A DNA stretch of 64,000 bases, taken from positions 4,960,001 through 5,024,000 of the forward strand of contig NZ_CP151087.1 of NCBI RefSeq assembly GCF_038396785.1, given 5' to 3'. The position numbers were made by a program, and so were the translations under genes. This DNA is from Sphingobacterium thalpophilum. GTDB lineage: Bacteria; Bacteroidota; Bacteroidia; Sphingobacteriales; Sphingobacteriaceae. Below the pieces are notes generated by a model. It worked only from the letters and a program-made list of their open reading frames with translations. It searched no databases and had not been told where the DNA came from. Shown here piece after piece: positions 34,528 through 44,219 of this stretch. Positions within the stretch are counted from its first letter, which is position 1, and each line of letters opens with the position of its first letter.

Positions 34528-35913
34528 ATGGTTGCTCAGCGGGCTTTAAAATGCTTTTTATCTGTTTCGGATTATAAGCGTGCCTATCGCATCATTTTGA
34601 CATGCTTGTTTTTATGTTTAGTTTCTATGTTTAGTTTATCGGCTCAGACGCCCCGCAAGAACAGCGGGGCCGATGGGCTATCTGAGATACAAGCGCTTGG
34701 AATAGGAGATACCATTCCGCAAAGCTTGTGGAACCTCCAAATGCCTGTTTATAACGATAGCAAAGGACGTTCAACGATTTCTCTTAGCGATTATCAGGAT
34801 AATAAACTGATTATCGTAGATTTTTGGGCTACGTGGTGTACCAATTGCATCGAAAGCTTTCCGAAATTGGATCAGCTGAAGGCAACTTTCAAAAGCGATT
34901 TTGATGTGCTACTGGTCAACTGCAAGAGAACGCGTGACGATCAGGCAAGAATTGACAGGGTGCTCAAAAAATACAAAGATAATTATCAGCTCAATGTTCA
35001 GTTTCCGTATATTATTGGAGATACCATATTCAATGCCTTATTTCCGCATCGCGGGATACCGCATGTCGTGTGGATCGGAAACGACCGTGTCGTGAAAGCA
35101 ATTACCTATACAACCGAACTTCAGGAGGACAATGTACGTCAGATTTTGGACGGCAAGAAAGCGAATTTCTATATAAAGGACGATTTTAAGTATAAGGTCC
35201 AGGATAGTCTGTCTACGGATACACTCAAACTGTTCTCCTCTTACCTGAGTAAACGTAGGGAGGGGATTCGGGAAATGGGCGTGCAGATAAAAGAAAAGGG
35301 AGATGAAAAGGAATTTACATTCCTGAATTCATCAGTAACCATGCGCATTTATGAATATTTGAGTGAAACTGGTCATCGTATAGAACGCAACCTATGGGTA
35401 TTTGATACGAATGTAGCAAATGAAATCCGTAGAACGCTCAAAACACCTCAGCGCTACACAGATGAATATTGCTATTTTTTGCGGTACCCAAAAGATCGTA
35501 TCGACTTTGATCCGTACCGGAAAATGATCCATGACATTCAGGATAATTTTGGGGTTAGATGGAAAATCAGGAAAGAAGTGATCGATGTATGGCGTATCGA
35601 CTCTACGCCTAAAGTGAGGAAATTCAAGACCAAAGGCCATATTCCACTTGAAGCAATTGACGCATCGAATAATAAAAAGTTCATTCAAAACGTTCCCCTG
35701 CGCAATAGTCTTCATGTACTCTCTTGGTTGTTGAATAAGCCTGTGCTGCTGGGCGATATTGATGATATAAATGTCGACTTCGATCTGCCAGCGGATCTAT
35801 TGACGTATACGGATACACAACTCATTCAGTTGTTGGAGCGACTTGGAGCCAAGATAACCGTAGCACCGCAAGAAGTGGAGTATGTTTATTTTTCTGCAGA
35901 TAGGGGGATATAA
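34528..35913 (+). CDS. TlpA-family thioredoxin-like protein, exported
   Basis: It is a predicted periplasmic or outer-membrane-associated thiol-disulfide protein. From ATG 34528 (MVAQRALK) there is a signal peptide (about 20-41, ILTCLFLCLVSMFSLSAQ), then a TlpA/AhpC-TSA-like domain (IVDFWATWCTNCIESFP) with the CxxC pair Cys104 and Cys107, and a C-terminal about 250 residues without a clear family. The frame stays open upstream to ATG 33847, adding 227 residues that look low in coding character (repeats, no signal peptide), so I prefer 34528. The SusC-like gene starts 2 bases after the stop, so the proteins likely work together. Confidence 0.8.
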   Translation: MVAQRALKCFLSVSDYKRAYRIILTCLFLCLVSMFSLSAQTPRKNSGADGLSEIQALGIGDTIPQSLWNLQMPVYNDSKGRSTISLSDYQDNKLIIVDFWATWCTNCIESFPKLDQLKATFKSDFDVLLVNCKRTRDDQARIDRVLKKYKDNYQLNVQFPYIIGDTIFNALFPHRGIPHVVWIGNDRVVKAITYTTELQEDNVRQILDGKKANFYIKDDFKYKVQDSLSTDTLKLFSSYLSKRREGIREMGVQIKEKGDEKEFTFLNSSVTMRIYEYLSETGHRIERNLWVFDTNVANEIRRTLKTPQRYTDEYCYFLRYPKDRIDFDPYRKMIHDIQDNFGVRWKIRKEVIDVWRIDSTPKVRKFKTKGHIPLEAIDASNNKKFIQNVPLRNSLHVLSWLLNKPVLLGDIDDINVDFDLPADLLTYTDTQLIQLLERLGAKITVAPQEVEYVYFSADRGI

Positions 35914-35915
35914 GT

Positions 35916-38900
35916 ATGAGAAAAATCATATTAATGGTGTTATTCCTAATTATTTCGGGGATGGCAAACTTTGCTATTGGACAGCACGCTTCGGCAAGAA
36001 TGGTGGGGCGGGTTATCAATAGCGAAAATAAAAAACCGATTGAAGGTGCCTCAATTATCATATTAGGGGACAATAGCCAAGCAAAATCCGACAGTGACGG
36101 AGAGTTTGCACTAAAGGCAAATCATGGTGACAGCGTCTTGGTAAGCCATATCGGCTATCATAGTGAGACCGTGTTATACAAGTCTGGAACTTCAAGACTG
36201 ACGATTATGTTAGTGCCTTTGGCTAATGTATTGGATGAGGTAATGGTGAGTTCGGGATATCAGCAGCTGCGACCCAATGAGATGACAGGAGCTTTTCAGG
36301 TATTGGATAAAAAGACACTCGACCAGCAGGTGGGAACCAATATCCTTGACCGGTTAAATAATGTGACACCTGGTTTCCGTAAGGGGACTTTCGAGTTTAA
36401 ACCCAACCGCAATGAGAAGCTAAATATTTCATTTCGGGGCCTCAGTACAATAGAGGCTTCTAAGGATCCGTTGATCGTACTCGATGGTTTTATCTATGAG
36501 GGCGATATCGACAATATTGATCCGAATAGCATTGCATCAGTTACGGTGCTCAAAGATGCGGCAGCCACATCAATATGGGGAGCACGCGCTGGAAATGGTG
36601 TCATTGTGCTTACCAGTATCAATAGTTCCAATAAATTGCAAAAGACGACGGTGAATATTTCGCATACCGTCACGACGAAACGTGTAACGGATTACAGTAA
36701 GCTGTATCAGCCAGCAAATCTGGACTATATCTTGGCCGAACAGGAGCTTTTTAATGCGGGCTACTATGATGGAAAAATTGAGCAGAGCCCATACCTTGCT
36801 TTGACGCCTACCGCCGAAGTTTTCTTGGCTCGGCGCAGAGGATTGATTTCGGCGCAGGACTCAACAGATAGGATTGCCGAATTACTGGCAATGGATGGAA
36901 AAGCGGCTTATAGAGATGCTTTTCTAAGTAACCCATTTTTACAGCAGTCTTTTGCCAATATCTCGGGAGCTTCAACCGTGATAAGATATAGCTTTGGTGT
37001 TGGTAATACGATGGATCTCTCCGAAAATAAGGCGAAGGACAATAAGATAAATCTCTACCTCAACAATTCATTTCATTGGAAGGACAAATTTGAGCTGAAT
37101 CTCAATGTGAATTTTCTCACGCAGAAACAACGTAGTGGCACATCCGTATTTGACCAGTTTAGATATAGTGGCAAATATGTGCCTTTCTTCGAATTTATGA
37201 ATGCGGAAGGTGAAGCATTGCCTTTTAATAAGGGCTACCGAGGCAATTATCTCAATGAATTGTATGGAGATAAACTGTTGGACTGGAATTATTACCCATT
37301 GAATGATTATGAGCTAGATCGCGCGACAACACGGAAAAACGAATTGTATGCAGTCCTACAGGCTAAATATAATATCAAACCTTACTTAACGGCAACTGTA
37401 TCATATCAATATCAGATCCAGCGAAAAGTAACGGAAAGGATCGCCCAAGCGGAAAGTTATTATGCCCGGAATTTGATCAATATGTTTTCCAATATTGACC
37501 CGCAATCTGGTGTAGTAGCACATCCTATTCCTATTGGAGGAATTTATGATCTTAACAATGGGGATTTGAGTTCGTATACATGGAGAGGGCAACTGAACTT
37601 TAACCGATCGTTTGGATCTCATCATGTCAATGGGATTTTAGGTGCAGAAATAAGAGAAGTATTATCAAAGGGTTCCACAAGTAGTTCGTATGGTTATAGC
37701 GCTGATCCGATACGCACGAAGGTGGTGGATTACGCAGGCTTTTACCCGACACTACCTGCAGGTGGATATGCTGCCATTCAGGGAAATATTTCGCTAATGA
37801 AATCCTTGAATCGTTTTGTGTCTCACTATGCAAATGTCGCGTATTTATTCAGGCAACGTTACGGTCTGTCGGCCAGTATACGTAAGGATGGGGCTAACGT
37901 GTTCGGCGTAAATACCAATGATAAATTTAATCCATTTTGGTCGGTAGGCGCGAGTTGGCAGATCAGAAAGGAAAAGTTCGCTGACTGGAAAGTGGTAGAT
38001 GCGCTGCAGCTGAGAGCCACGTATGGTTATAGCGGCAACATTGATCCCTCGCGCACGCCTCTTCCGGTTGCTGAAACGACCAGCGGACGGTATACCAACT
38101 ATCCTGCTTTTGTGATCAGCACCCTGAATGATCCATCTTTAAGATGGGAAAAGGTGCGGACATTAAATTTGGGACTACAATTTGGACTGTTCAAAAATAG
38201 AATCACAGGAAGTTTTGATTATTATGTGAAAAAGAGCACAGATCTCTATGGCAATTCATTGATAGATTATACGGTATTTGGAAAGGCCAACACCACGATA
38301 AAAAATAATGCTTCGATAAGAAGTCAGGGAGCTGAGTTGACCATGACTCTCGAAGCTGTGAGGACTCCGAGCTTCAGTTGGCGACCTGCCGTGCTTTTAA
38401 GCATGAACAAAAATAAAGTGCTGGAATATTACAATACTCAGTTTGGTCTCATCAATTTGGTGGGAAATGGCACGACTACTATGCCAATAGTCGGTAGGCC
38501 GCTCAATTCCATCGCCGCATTTAATTGGGGTGGCCTGGATCAAAATGGCGACCCACAAGGTTTCTTAGATGGTGAACTGTCCACAGATTATCAAAAGATA
38601 AGAAACTCAACTGTAGGGGAAATTAACGATAACCAGACCATTGTATACGTAGGTTCTGCGGTTCCACAATTGTTTGGAAATTTGATCAATACATTTTCCT
38701 ATCGCAATTTTGAATTATCATTTAACCTTTCCTTTAAAGCCGATTACTATTTCAGCAGACAGGCAACCACTAGCGGCAATTTTTATATGTACGGCAAAGC
38801 GTATGCGGATTATGAAAAGCGCTGGCAGGCAGCAGGGGATGAAAATTATACACAGGTACCTCGAGTAAAATATCCCATTGATGCGAATCGCGATGCTTTT

Positions 38901-39137
38901 TATCAGGGAAGTAAAGTCAATGTGCTGAAAGGAGATCATGTCCGTGTGGAATATATCAATCTCTCTTGGAGGAACTTATGGCAATTGGGTAGCAAAAAGT
39001 TAAATACCCGTATGTTTTTCAATGCGAGTAATTTAGGGTTGATCTGGAAAAGAAATAAAGAAGGCGTAGATCCTGATTTTCCTGGGCGATTAACACCTAA
39101 TCCTACTTATGCCATAGGGCTTAATGTCGGTTTTTAA
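35916..39137 (+). CDS. SusC/RagA-family TonB-linked outer-membrane transporter
   Basis: It is a 1073-residue outer-membrane barrel that imports a ligand with its SusD partner. It starts with a signal peptide (about 1-22), then a carboxypeptidase-D-like domain (MVGRVINSENKKPIEGASI, about 29-105), a plug with SusC hallmarks (LIVLDGFIYEGDIDNIDPNS and SVTVLKDAAATSIWGARAGNGVIVLTS, about 190-250), and a barrel ending NPTYAIGLNVGF. The substrate is unknown. It forms an operon with the TlpA gene upstream and SusD downstream. Confidence 0.93.
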   Translation: MRKIILMVLFLIISGMANFAIGQHASARMVGRVINSENKKPIEGASIIILGDNSQAKSDSDGEFALKANHGDSVLVSHIGYHSETVLYKSGTSRLTIMLVPLANVLDEVMVSSGYQQLRPNEMTGAFQVLDKKTLDQQVGTNILDRLNNVTPGFRKGTFEFKPNRNEKLNISFRGLSTIEASKDPLIVLDGFIYEGDIDNIDPNSIASVTVLKDAAATSIWGARAGNGVIVLTSINSSNKLQKTTVNISHTVTTKRVTDYSKLYQPANLDYILAEQELFNAGYYDGKIEQSPYLALTPTAEVFLARRRGLISAQDSTDRIAELLAMDGKAAYRDAFLSNPFLQQSFANISGASTVIRYSFGVGNTMDLSENKAKDNKINLYLNNSFHWKDKFELNLNVNFLTQKQRSGTSVFDQFRYSGKYVPFFEFMNAEGEALPFNKGYRGNYLNELYGDKLLDWNYYPLNDYELDRATTRKNELYAVLQAKYNIKPYLTATVSYQYQIQRKVTERIAQAESYYARNLINMFSNIDPQSGVVAHPIPIGGIYDLNNGDLSSYTWRGQLNFNRSFGSHHVNGILGAEIREVLSKGSTSSSYGYSADPIRTKVVDYAGFYPTLPAGGYAAIQGNISLMKSLNRFVSHYANVAYLFRQRYGLSASIRKDGANVFGVNTNDKFNPFWSVGASWQIRKEKFADWKVVDALQLRATYGYSGNIDPSRTPLPVAETTSGRYTNYPAFVISTLNDPSLRWEKVRTLNLGLQFGLFKNRITGSFDYYVKKSTDLYGNSLIDYTVFGKANTTIKNNASIRSQGAELTMTLEAVRTPSFSWRPAVLLSMNKNKVLEYYNTQFGLINLVGNGTTTMPIVGRPLNSIAAFNWGGLDQNGDPQGFLDGELSTDYQKIRNSTVGEINDNQTIVYVGSAVPQLFGNLINTFSYRNFELSFNLSFKADYYFSRQATTSGNFYMYGKAYADYEKRWQAAGDENYTQVPRVKYPIDANRDAFYQGSKVNVLKGDHVRVEYINLSWRNLWQLGSKKLNTRMFFNASNLGLIWKRNKEGVDPDFPGRLTPNPTYAIGLNVGF

Positions 39138-39146
39138 ATAAAGAAA

Positions 39147-40511
39147 ATGATGAAAAAAAATTATACTATAATCAGACTATTGGGAATTTTTATGGTCTTG
39201 GGTGGAATGCTTTCATGCAGTAAGTTTCTGGAAGAAAAATCAAACTTTTCCCTTCAAACTCCAAATACACTGGAAAGTCTACAGGGGATATTGGATAATT
39301 CGATTGATATGAACATGAATGTCCCGGTATTTGGAGATATCCATTCAGATGACTATTTCTTTACCGAAAAGGAATTTAATGCGGTAGATGATCAGTCGCG
39401 GGGATTTTATACCTGGGTAGGTTTTCCTTACAACTATCCGGATGATTGGGCGTTGATGTACGTGCCTGTCTATCAGGTTAACGTGGTGCTGGATGCATTG
39501 CCCAAGGTTGAAGGTATACAACGTGAAAAAGATAGAATTAAAGGAGCTGCACTCTTTTTTCGTGCTTATCAGTATTTGCAGGGAATGTGGATATTTGCCA
39601 AGTCCTGGGATCCACAGACCTCCGACACCGATCTGGGAATTGTGTTGCGGCAGACCGCAGACCAGTCGGTACCTTCGAAACGCAGTACGGTATCAGACTG
39701 TTATCGCCAGGTCATCGGGGATTTGGTAACAGCGGCAGGATTACTTCCTGATCTCGCTGAATCGCCTATGCGCCCCTCAAAAATAGCCTGCTATGGGGCG
39801 TTGAGCAGAACTTATCTCTCTATTGGAAAGTACGATAGCGCATTTTATTATGCGGATAAGGTCTTAAAAGTTAAGAAAGACTTAATAGACTATAACGACT
39901 TTTCTTCCTCAGACCTATTGAAGCCTTATCCTTTATCTCGTTTGAATAAAGAGACGGTTTTTTATGCCCAGTTGACAACGTCGTATCCGAACCTCCATCC
40001 GAGTTATGGTCTGGTGGATACGATGCTGTATGCAAGTTATGCGGATAATGATATTCGGAAAATGCTGTTTTTTAAAGTTAGAAATGGGTACCGTAGTTTT
40101 AAAGGTAATTATACATCAGCTTTTAACCTATTCGGAGGTATGGCTACTGATGAGATGCTCTTGATACGGGCAGAGACCAGTATCCGACTGGGAAACGTCG
40201 AAAGTGGTTTGGATGACCTGAATACCTTACTGATGAAGCGAATTAAAAAGGGGAATTTCATCCCATACGTTGGATTTAATAAAGAGGACGCCCTCAAGTT
40301 GATAAAAAAAGAGCGGCGTAAAGAGCTGCTCATGCGTGGATTGCGATGGATGGATATAAAGCGTTACAACAAATATGATGGCGATAATATTAAGTTGATG
40401 CGGTATATAAGTGGAACCGAGTATGAGTTGGCACCGAATTCAAATCGATATGCCTTACCCTTGCCGACAGATATTATTCTTCTGACTGGGATGGAACAGA
40501 ATCCCTTATAA
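39147..40511 (+). CDS. SusD/RagB-family nutrient-binding lipoprotein
   Basis: It is a 454-residue outer-membrane lipoprotein that caps the SusC-like barrel. The signal peptide ends in a lipobox (MLSC with Cys24, MVLGGMLSCSK), followed by SusD-type helices: AALFFRAYQYLQGMW, ACYGALSRTYLSIGKYDSAF, and the C-terminal LIKKERRKELLMRGLRWMDIKR motif typical of the family. It starts 9 bases after the SusC stop. The ligand is not deducible from sequence; the absence of nearby glycan-degrading enzymes argues against a classic polysaccharide locus. Confidence 0.92.
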   Translation: MMKKNYTIIRLLGIFMVLGGMLSCSKFLEEKSNFSLQTPNTLESLQGILDNSIDMNMNVPVFGDIHSDDYFFTEKEFNAVDDQSRGFYTWVGFPYNYPDDWALMYVPVYQVNVVLDALPKVEGIQREKDRIKGAALFFRAYQYLQGMWIFAKSWDPQTSDTDLGIVLRQTADQSVPSKRSTVSDCYRQVIGDLVTAAGLLPDLAESPMRPSKIACYGALSRTYLSIGKYDSAFYYADKVLKVKKDLIDYNDFSSSDLLKPYPLSRLNKETVFYAQLTTSYPNLHPSYGLVDTMLYASYADNDIRKMLFFKVRNGYRSFKGNYTSAFNLFGGMATDEMLLIRAETSIRLGNVESGLDDLNTLLMKRIKKGNFIPYVGFNKEDALKLIKKERRKELLMRGLRWMDIKRYNKYDGDNIKLMRYISGTEYELAPNSNRYALPLPTDIILLTGMEQNPL

Positions 40512-40520
40512 CATTTAATC

Positions 40521-40550
40521 GAATGCCCCGGAAGTTATCCCGGGGCATTC
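40521..40550. terminator. Hairpin after the SusCD operon
   Basis: An 11-bp stem (GAATGCCCCGG, 40521-40531, with CCGGGGCATTC, 40540-40550) lies between convergent genes. The T-run is short, so termination may be weak or Rho-assisted. Confidence 0.65.
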
Positions 40551-40587
40551 TTGCAGTATAAACATAGTTAAAACTGCATTTCCAAGC

Positions 40588-40986
40588 CTATAACTTATTA
40601 ATTGGAGATATAGGTTGGCTACTAGGATTACTCGCCGCCGTATTTTTTGACGGAATGAATTGCGAACCAACTGCATTCGCATTCAGTGTAATCCTGCTCG
40701 GATTTAAAGAACGAGAACCAGGGGTACCCGTAAGATCAGAAGCGTCAGCCTCCATGGCGCATGCTGCATTATTTCCAGACCCGCAGTCTTCATCATTTGG
40801 CGTTTCGGTCCAAAGTGATTGATTTTGCACATCTGACGAAGAACTGGTGCTTCCATGGAAGTAGATTGTTACAGGGTTATCTATTTTCCCTGCATAAGCT
40901 TCAGCACCTTTAAATGCTGAGAATCCGATAATCATGGCTCCGCCTAATATCATGTAGCCATAATTGTTTAAAAATTTGGTTAGCAT
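40588..40986 (-). CDS. Small exported protein, possibly DUF6520-like
   Basis: It is a 132-residue protein with a hydrophobic N-terminal segment (about 8-22, YGYMILGGAMIIGFSAF) as signal peptide or membrane anchor. The mature part is Ser-, Asn- and Pro-rich, with two cysteines in DEDCGSGNNAACAMEAD. This resembles small secreted Bacteroidota proteins found beside MauE-like genes, but I am unsure of the family. Its ATG overlaps the preceding gene's stop by 7 bases, showing coupling to the MauE-like protein. Confidence 0.6.
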   Translation of the reverse strand: MLTKFLNNYGYMILGGAMIIGFSAFKGAEAYAGKIDNPVTIYFHGSTSSSSDVQNQSLWTETPNDEDCGSGNNAACAMEADASDLTGTPGSRSLNPSRITLNANAVGSQFIPSKNTAASNPSSQPISPINKL

Positions 40987-41720
40987 AATGCTACCCTCCT
41001 TTCTGTACTGCAGGCCTGCAATTGATGAGGAAAGCTGCTAGCCTGCAAACGTTTGGTAAATAATTGTCGGTACGGTCCTGTGTACCGATCGTATGTGGAT
41101 ACCAGCAGACCTTTTACATTGCTGCTGGCAGTATTGGGCTGTTGATAGTCGTAAATGCTATCTGGTGCGTACCAAATATCCTTTGACTTCGTATAGTGGA
41201 TATTACAGTAACTGATGGCTCCCGTTGCCATAAAGCCTATCAGGAATAATGCGATATTTGTTCGGCCTGTTAGTGCACGCTCGCCGTAGTTGATCGTCTT
41301 ACGATGCAATCGCCATCCGGTTATCGAAAGACCTAGAATGACGAGATTGACAAAAAGATGCTTTATCCAAGAAATATTGCTCAAAAAGCTGGTACACATA
41401 CAGGGTTTCTTTTCATATACATTCAATACCCCCAGACCGATATAAATACTAAAAACGAAAATCAGTATGGCCGAAACTTTCCATCCCAGGGCGCTCAACC
41501 TCGCTGATGGTATCGCCAGGAATACGCCAACACCGATTTCTATAAGCGGAAGTAGCCAGTAGATGACCGGAGCCAGATAACTGATCAGAGGCTGCTGCTC
41601 AAGGGCGATCTTGAATGCACCGAGCTGCCAGAGTTTATCCATCCCCACATAGACCCAAAAAAGTATCATTGCTGCCCGGATCACCTTGTATATCATGTTG
41701 CTGTTTTTATTCCTTTCCAT
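40980..41720 (-). CDS. MauE/DoxX-like membrane protein
   Basis: It is a 246-residue inner-membrane protein with about four to five predicted helices (AAMILFWVYVGMDKL, VIYWLLPLIEIGVGVFLAI, VSAILIFVFSIYIGLGVL, IALFLIGFMATGAI). The segment CMCTSFLSNISW after the third helix gives Cys-x-Cys in a loop, as in MauE-type methylamine-utilisation proteins, which are thought to help form disulfides. A C-terminal cysteine pair (QACSTERRVALC) is unusual. It is cotranscribed with the small exported Cys-bearing protein. ATG at 41720, or the internal MIYKVIR start eight residues on. Confidence 0.75.
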   Translation of the reverse strand: MERNKNSNMIYKVIRAAMILFWVYVGMDKLWQLGAFKIALEQQPLISYLAPVIYWLLPLIEIGVGVFLAIPSARLSALGWKVSAILIFVFSIYIGLGVLNVYEKKPCMCTSFLSNISWIKHLFVNLVILGLSITGWRLHRKTINYGERALTGRTNIALFLIGFMATGAISYCNIHYTKSKDIWYAPDSIYDYQQPNTASSNVKGLLVSTYDRYTGPYRQLFTKRLQASSFPHQLQACSTERRVALC

Positions 41721-42122
41721 AACTTTTATTATTTAGATCATGGTATTTATTATTTCCTATCGCTGTTTTATTATTTTTCGTCGTTTCAAAAACAGGGCGC
41801 CGTACCTGCCCCCTCCATTGGATACAGCGGCCTGCCTGAGCGTCAGCTTCTACTTTCTCGTACGCTATAAAACAAAGGTAGTATGGAAAATAGGCCGGCG
41901 TAGGTGTAGCGAAATGGTTAATTTGGAAAGTGCACCTGCCTCTATTGGATTTAAATAAAGACTGGGATGTAATGAAGATGTATTATGCGGTAAAAAGATC
42001 AGCGGGGAATTCTTGGTAAAACGGTCGGTTTTCGCATAACTAGGACTGTTTTTGATGGGTAGAATGAACACATTTAGGAGGTGTAGCGGTGGCATACCCC
42101 CTTTTTTTTAAATTTTTATGTT
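41721..42122. other. Intergenic region, no gene seen
   Basis: About 400 bases between two minus-strand genes. The open frames here are shadows without protein character. It probably contains the promoter of the MauE-like operon, but no convincing -7 box was found. Confidence 0.5.
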
Positions 42123-43211
42123 TTATTTATTTAAGTCAGGAAACTGTCTATTCAGTTCGTCAAGCATCGTATTCAATACCTTGCGGATACGGAGCGCTGT
42201 ATGAAACTCGGCGCTTTTGTCCATCCGGATCAGACTATGCGCAGAAAGTAAGGTGCCTTCCCTCGTTTTGACGAGCCTGGAAAATACCTCGGCAACTTCT
42301 TTTTTCTCTGACGACCACATAATGTTCGCTTTTACAGATATATGCATCCAAAGTTTGAGCTCTTTGCCATTAAAATTGCTTTGAATAAATTGTTGGGGAT
42401 AATCCTGCATTGTTGCTGATGGAGAGATTTTTTCATCCTCCATGTACCCGCGCATCAACTTGAGCAAGCTCCTACGGTTGCTATCATATGCAAAGTCCGG
42501 GATACAGGAGAAGTGTTTGGGGAAGCGTAACAAGGCATCCATAAAGGATGGGTCTGAATTGTAAAGTTCTTTCCAGCGATTGAAGAAGCCCATGTGGTTA
42601 AAATTGAAATTGACCATCAGAATCAAAAAGCGGTAATGCCAGTTTTTACTCTGGCGCTTGTCTTCAGCCAATTGGCAAAGTGATTCGATCATTTTGGTTA
42701 GGTAGTCCTGATGTCGGTATTGAATATAGGGAATCTTGCCATTTTCAAATAGGCTGTCCATACCCGAAAGGATCTCGGTGAGATAGGCTTTAGGTATGCT
42801 TTTCTGAGCCAACTTATCCAGGATATAGGGCATATGTTCGTATACATATTCATGCAGCCTCAGGTGATAATGCTCCGGCAGCGGCGTATAGGGATCAATA
42901 TCTTTTTTAAAGAGCTGTTCGATTCGCTCAAGTAATTCTTCTAGGGCAAATAGCGCTGCAGAACTCACAATTTTACGCACGTTACAGAAGCTATACAACA
43001 AAGAGTGTAGCCGCAACAATTGAGTATGGTAAATTTGGATAGCCTGACGGGCATTATTTACCTGAATAATCTTCCGATGGGCTTGTAGTGCCAATGCAAA
43101 ATTAGTATTGCAGGCCTCGGCGATCTCACCCAAATGGTTTGGAATATCTTTGTTATCAAGATAAACCAAAGCTTCTATGAGCGTTGTCAGCTTCTGTAAA
43201 CTTACGATCAT
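42123..43211 (-). CDS. Hypothetical protein, helical
   Basis: It is a 362-residue, all-helical soluble protein (for example LIEALVYLDNKDIPNHLGEI, ALFALEELLERIEQLFKKDI). It has no signal peptide, membrane helix or recognised catalytic motif. The ending, with ALRIRKVLNTMLDELNRQF, is highly helical. It overlaps the upstream membrane-protein gene by 4 bases, so they form one operon and may act together. I do not recognise the family. Confidence 0.65.
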   Translation of the reverse strand: MIVSLQKLTTLIEALVYLDNKDIPNHLGEIAEACNTNFALALQAHRKIIQVNNARQAIQIYHTQLLRLHSLLYSFCNVRKIVSSAALFALEELLERIEQLFKKDIDPYTPLPEHYHLRLHEYVYEHMPYILDKLAQKSIPKAYLTEILSGMDSLFENGKIPYIQYRHQDYLTKMIESLCQLAEDKRQSKNWHYRFLILMVNFNFNHMGFFNRWKELYNSDPSFMDALLRFPKHFSCIPDFAYDSNRRSLLKLMRGYMEDEKISPSATMQDYPQQFIQSNFNGKELKLWMHISVKANIMWSSEKKEVAEVFSRLVKTREGTLLSAHSLIRMDKSAEFHTALRIRKVLNTMLDELNRQFPDLNK

Positions 43212-43903
43212 CTGTACCTCCTTTTGATATCTTTATGGTACCACGGCCAGCCAAATCTCCCGGGATGCATCTGAAGTATGAGTGAATCTCCTTCGTTGGT
43301 CTGTTCATGTAGTTGGGGATTGACATTAATCGAAACTTTTTCTTCCTGGCCTTCATAATTGAACGAAAACCATAGTTCGTATAGGTCACAGCAAACAGGG
43401 CATTTCTGGATAACAATGGCGGGTATGCGTACAGCTTTTGCATTTGGGATATGCTGGCAATTAGCCATGATCAGCAGCATACGGATATACCAGGCACATG
43501 CAATGATCATGATGGGAAATTGGATCCCATAAAGTTTGAAAAGGTCTGTCTTTCTCCAGAAAAACAGATTTGCCATCGCGCAGATGATAAAGGCTGTCGG
43601 TATGCCCTTTTTTACAGCTGTCCAAAAGGGTTGCGAGCTGATCAGCAGCTGGTAGGGAAGGCGGTCAAATAGTGCTATGCTGCTGACCTGAATACAGACA
43701 AAAAAGATAACGAAAAGCTGCATGGCGCGTTCTTGGCCACGCATTTCCAGAAATGGGATAAGAATGATCATTGCCCCGATGCTATAGACGCGCTCGCTAT
43801 GTGTCCGGGCCCAGAAAATCCCATATAAGGTTATCAGTACAGCAATTGCAATAAATACATAATTGCGGCTAAATAGCAGTCTAAATTTCTTTATCGTCCT
43901 CAT
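43208..43903 (-). CDS. Integral membrane protein, hypothetical
   Basis: It is a 231-residue protein with about five hydrophobic segments (VFIAIAVLITLYGIFWA, IGAMIILIPFL, LFVIFFVCIQVSSIALF, IPTAFIICAMANLFFW, FPIMIIACAWYIRMLLIM). A C-terminal soluble part contains CPVCCDLYELWFSFNYEG, a pair of close cysteines. It is the first gene of a two-gene minus-strand operon whose start faces the LytTR-like gene at 44220 across an array of repeats. The function is unknown. Confidence 0.7.
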   Translation of the reverse strand: MRTIKKFRLLFSRNYVFIAIAVLITLYGIFWARTHSERVYSIGAMIILIPFLEMRGQERAMQLFVIFFVCIQVSSIALFDRLPYQLLISSQPFWTAVKKGIPTAFIICAMANLFFWRKTDLFKLYGIQFPIMIIACAWYIRMLLIMANCQHIPNAKAVRIPAIVIQKCPVCCDLYELWFSFNYEGQEEKVSINVNPQLHEQTNEGDSLILQMHPGRFGWPWYHKDIKRRYR

Positions 43904-43968
43904 GATTTATGGTTTAATAATCAGTGAAGTTTTACGCTATAAATTTACCCACTATAGCATGAAATTTC

Positions 43969-44071
43969 AGTGAATATCCCAACCATTTCAATGAAGGTCA
44001 ATTTTTTACAATGAGGGCTAATTTCTTGACAGCGAAATAGGATTTTCTGGCAACAAAGAATTAATTTTTTC
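43969..44071. repeat. Phased 20-21 bp imperfect repeats in a divergent promoter region
   Basis: Copies begin at about 43969, 43989, 44009, 44030 and 44051 with the shared pattern CAnnGAA...AATTTTT; the clearest pair is CAATGAAGGTCAATTTTTTA (43989-44008) and CAATGAGGGCTAATTTCTTG (44009-44028). Spacing of about two DNA turns places the copies on one face of the helix. They lie in the 316-base gap (43904-44219) between divergent genes, as in direct-repeat operators. Confidence 0.5.
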
Positions 44072-44219
44072 ATCCAGCAGGGGAATTATTTGAACCGTAA
44101 AACGATGCAAAAGCATTGATTTAAGTTAGTTGGACATCGTTTAATAAATAATTGGCTAAATTTATATAACAAAAATAAGTATGTAAATTTTAATAGCGTT
44201 ATTAAAATGTCGTCTGTAC

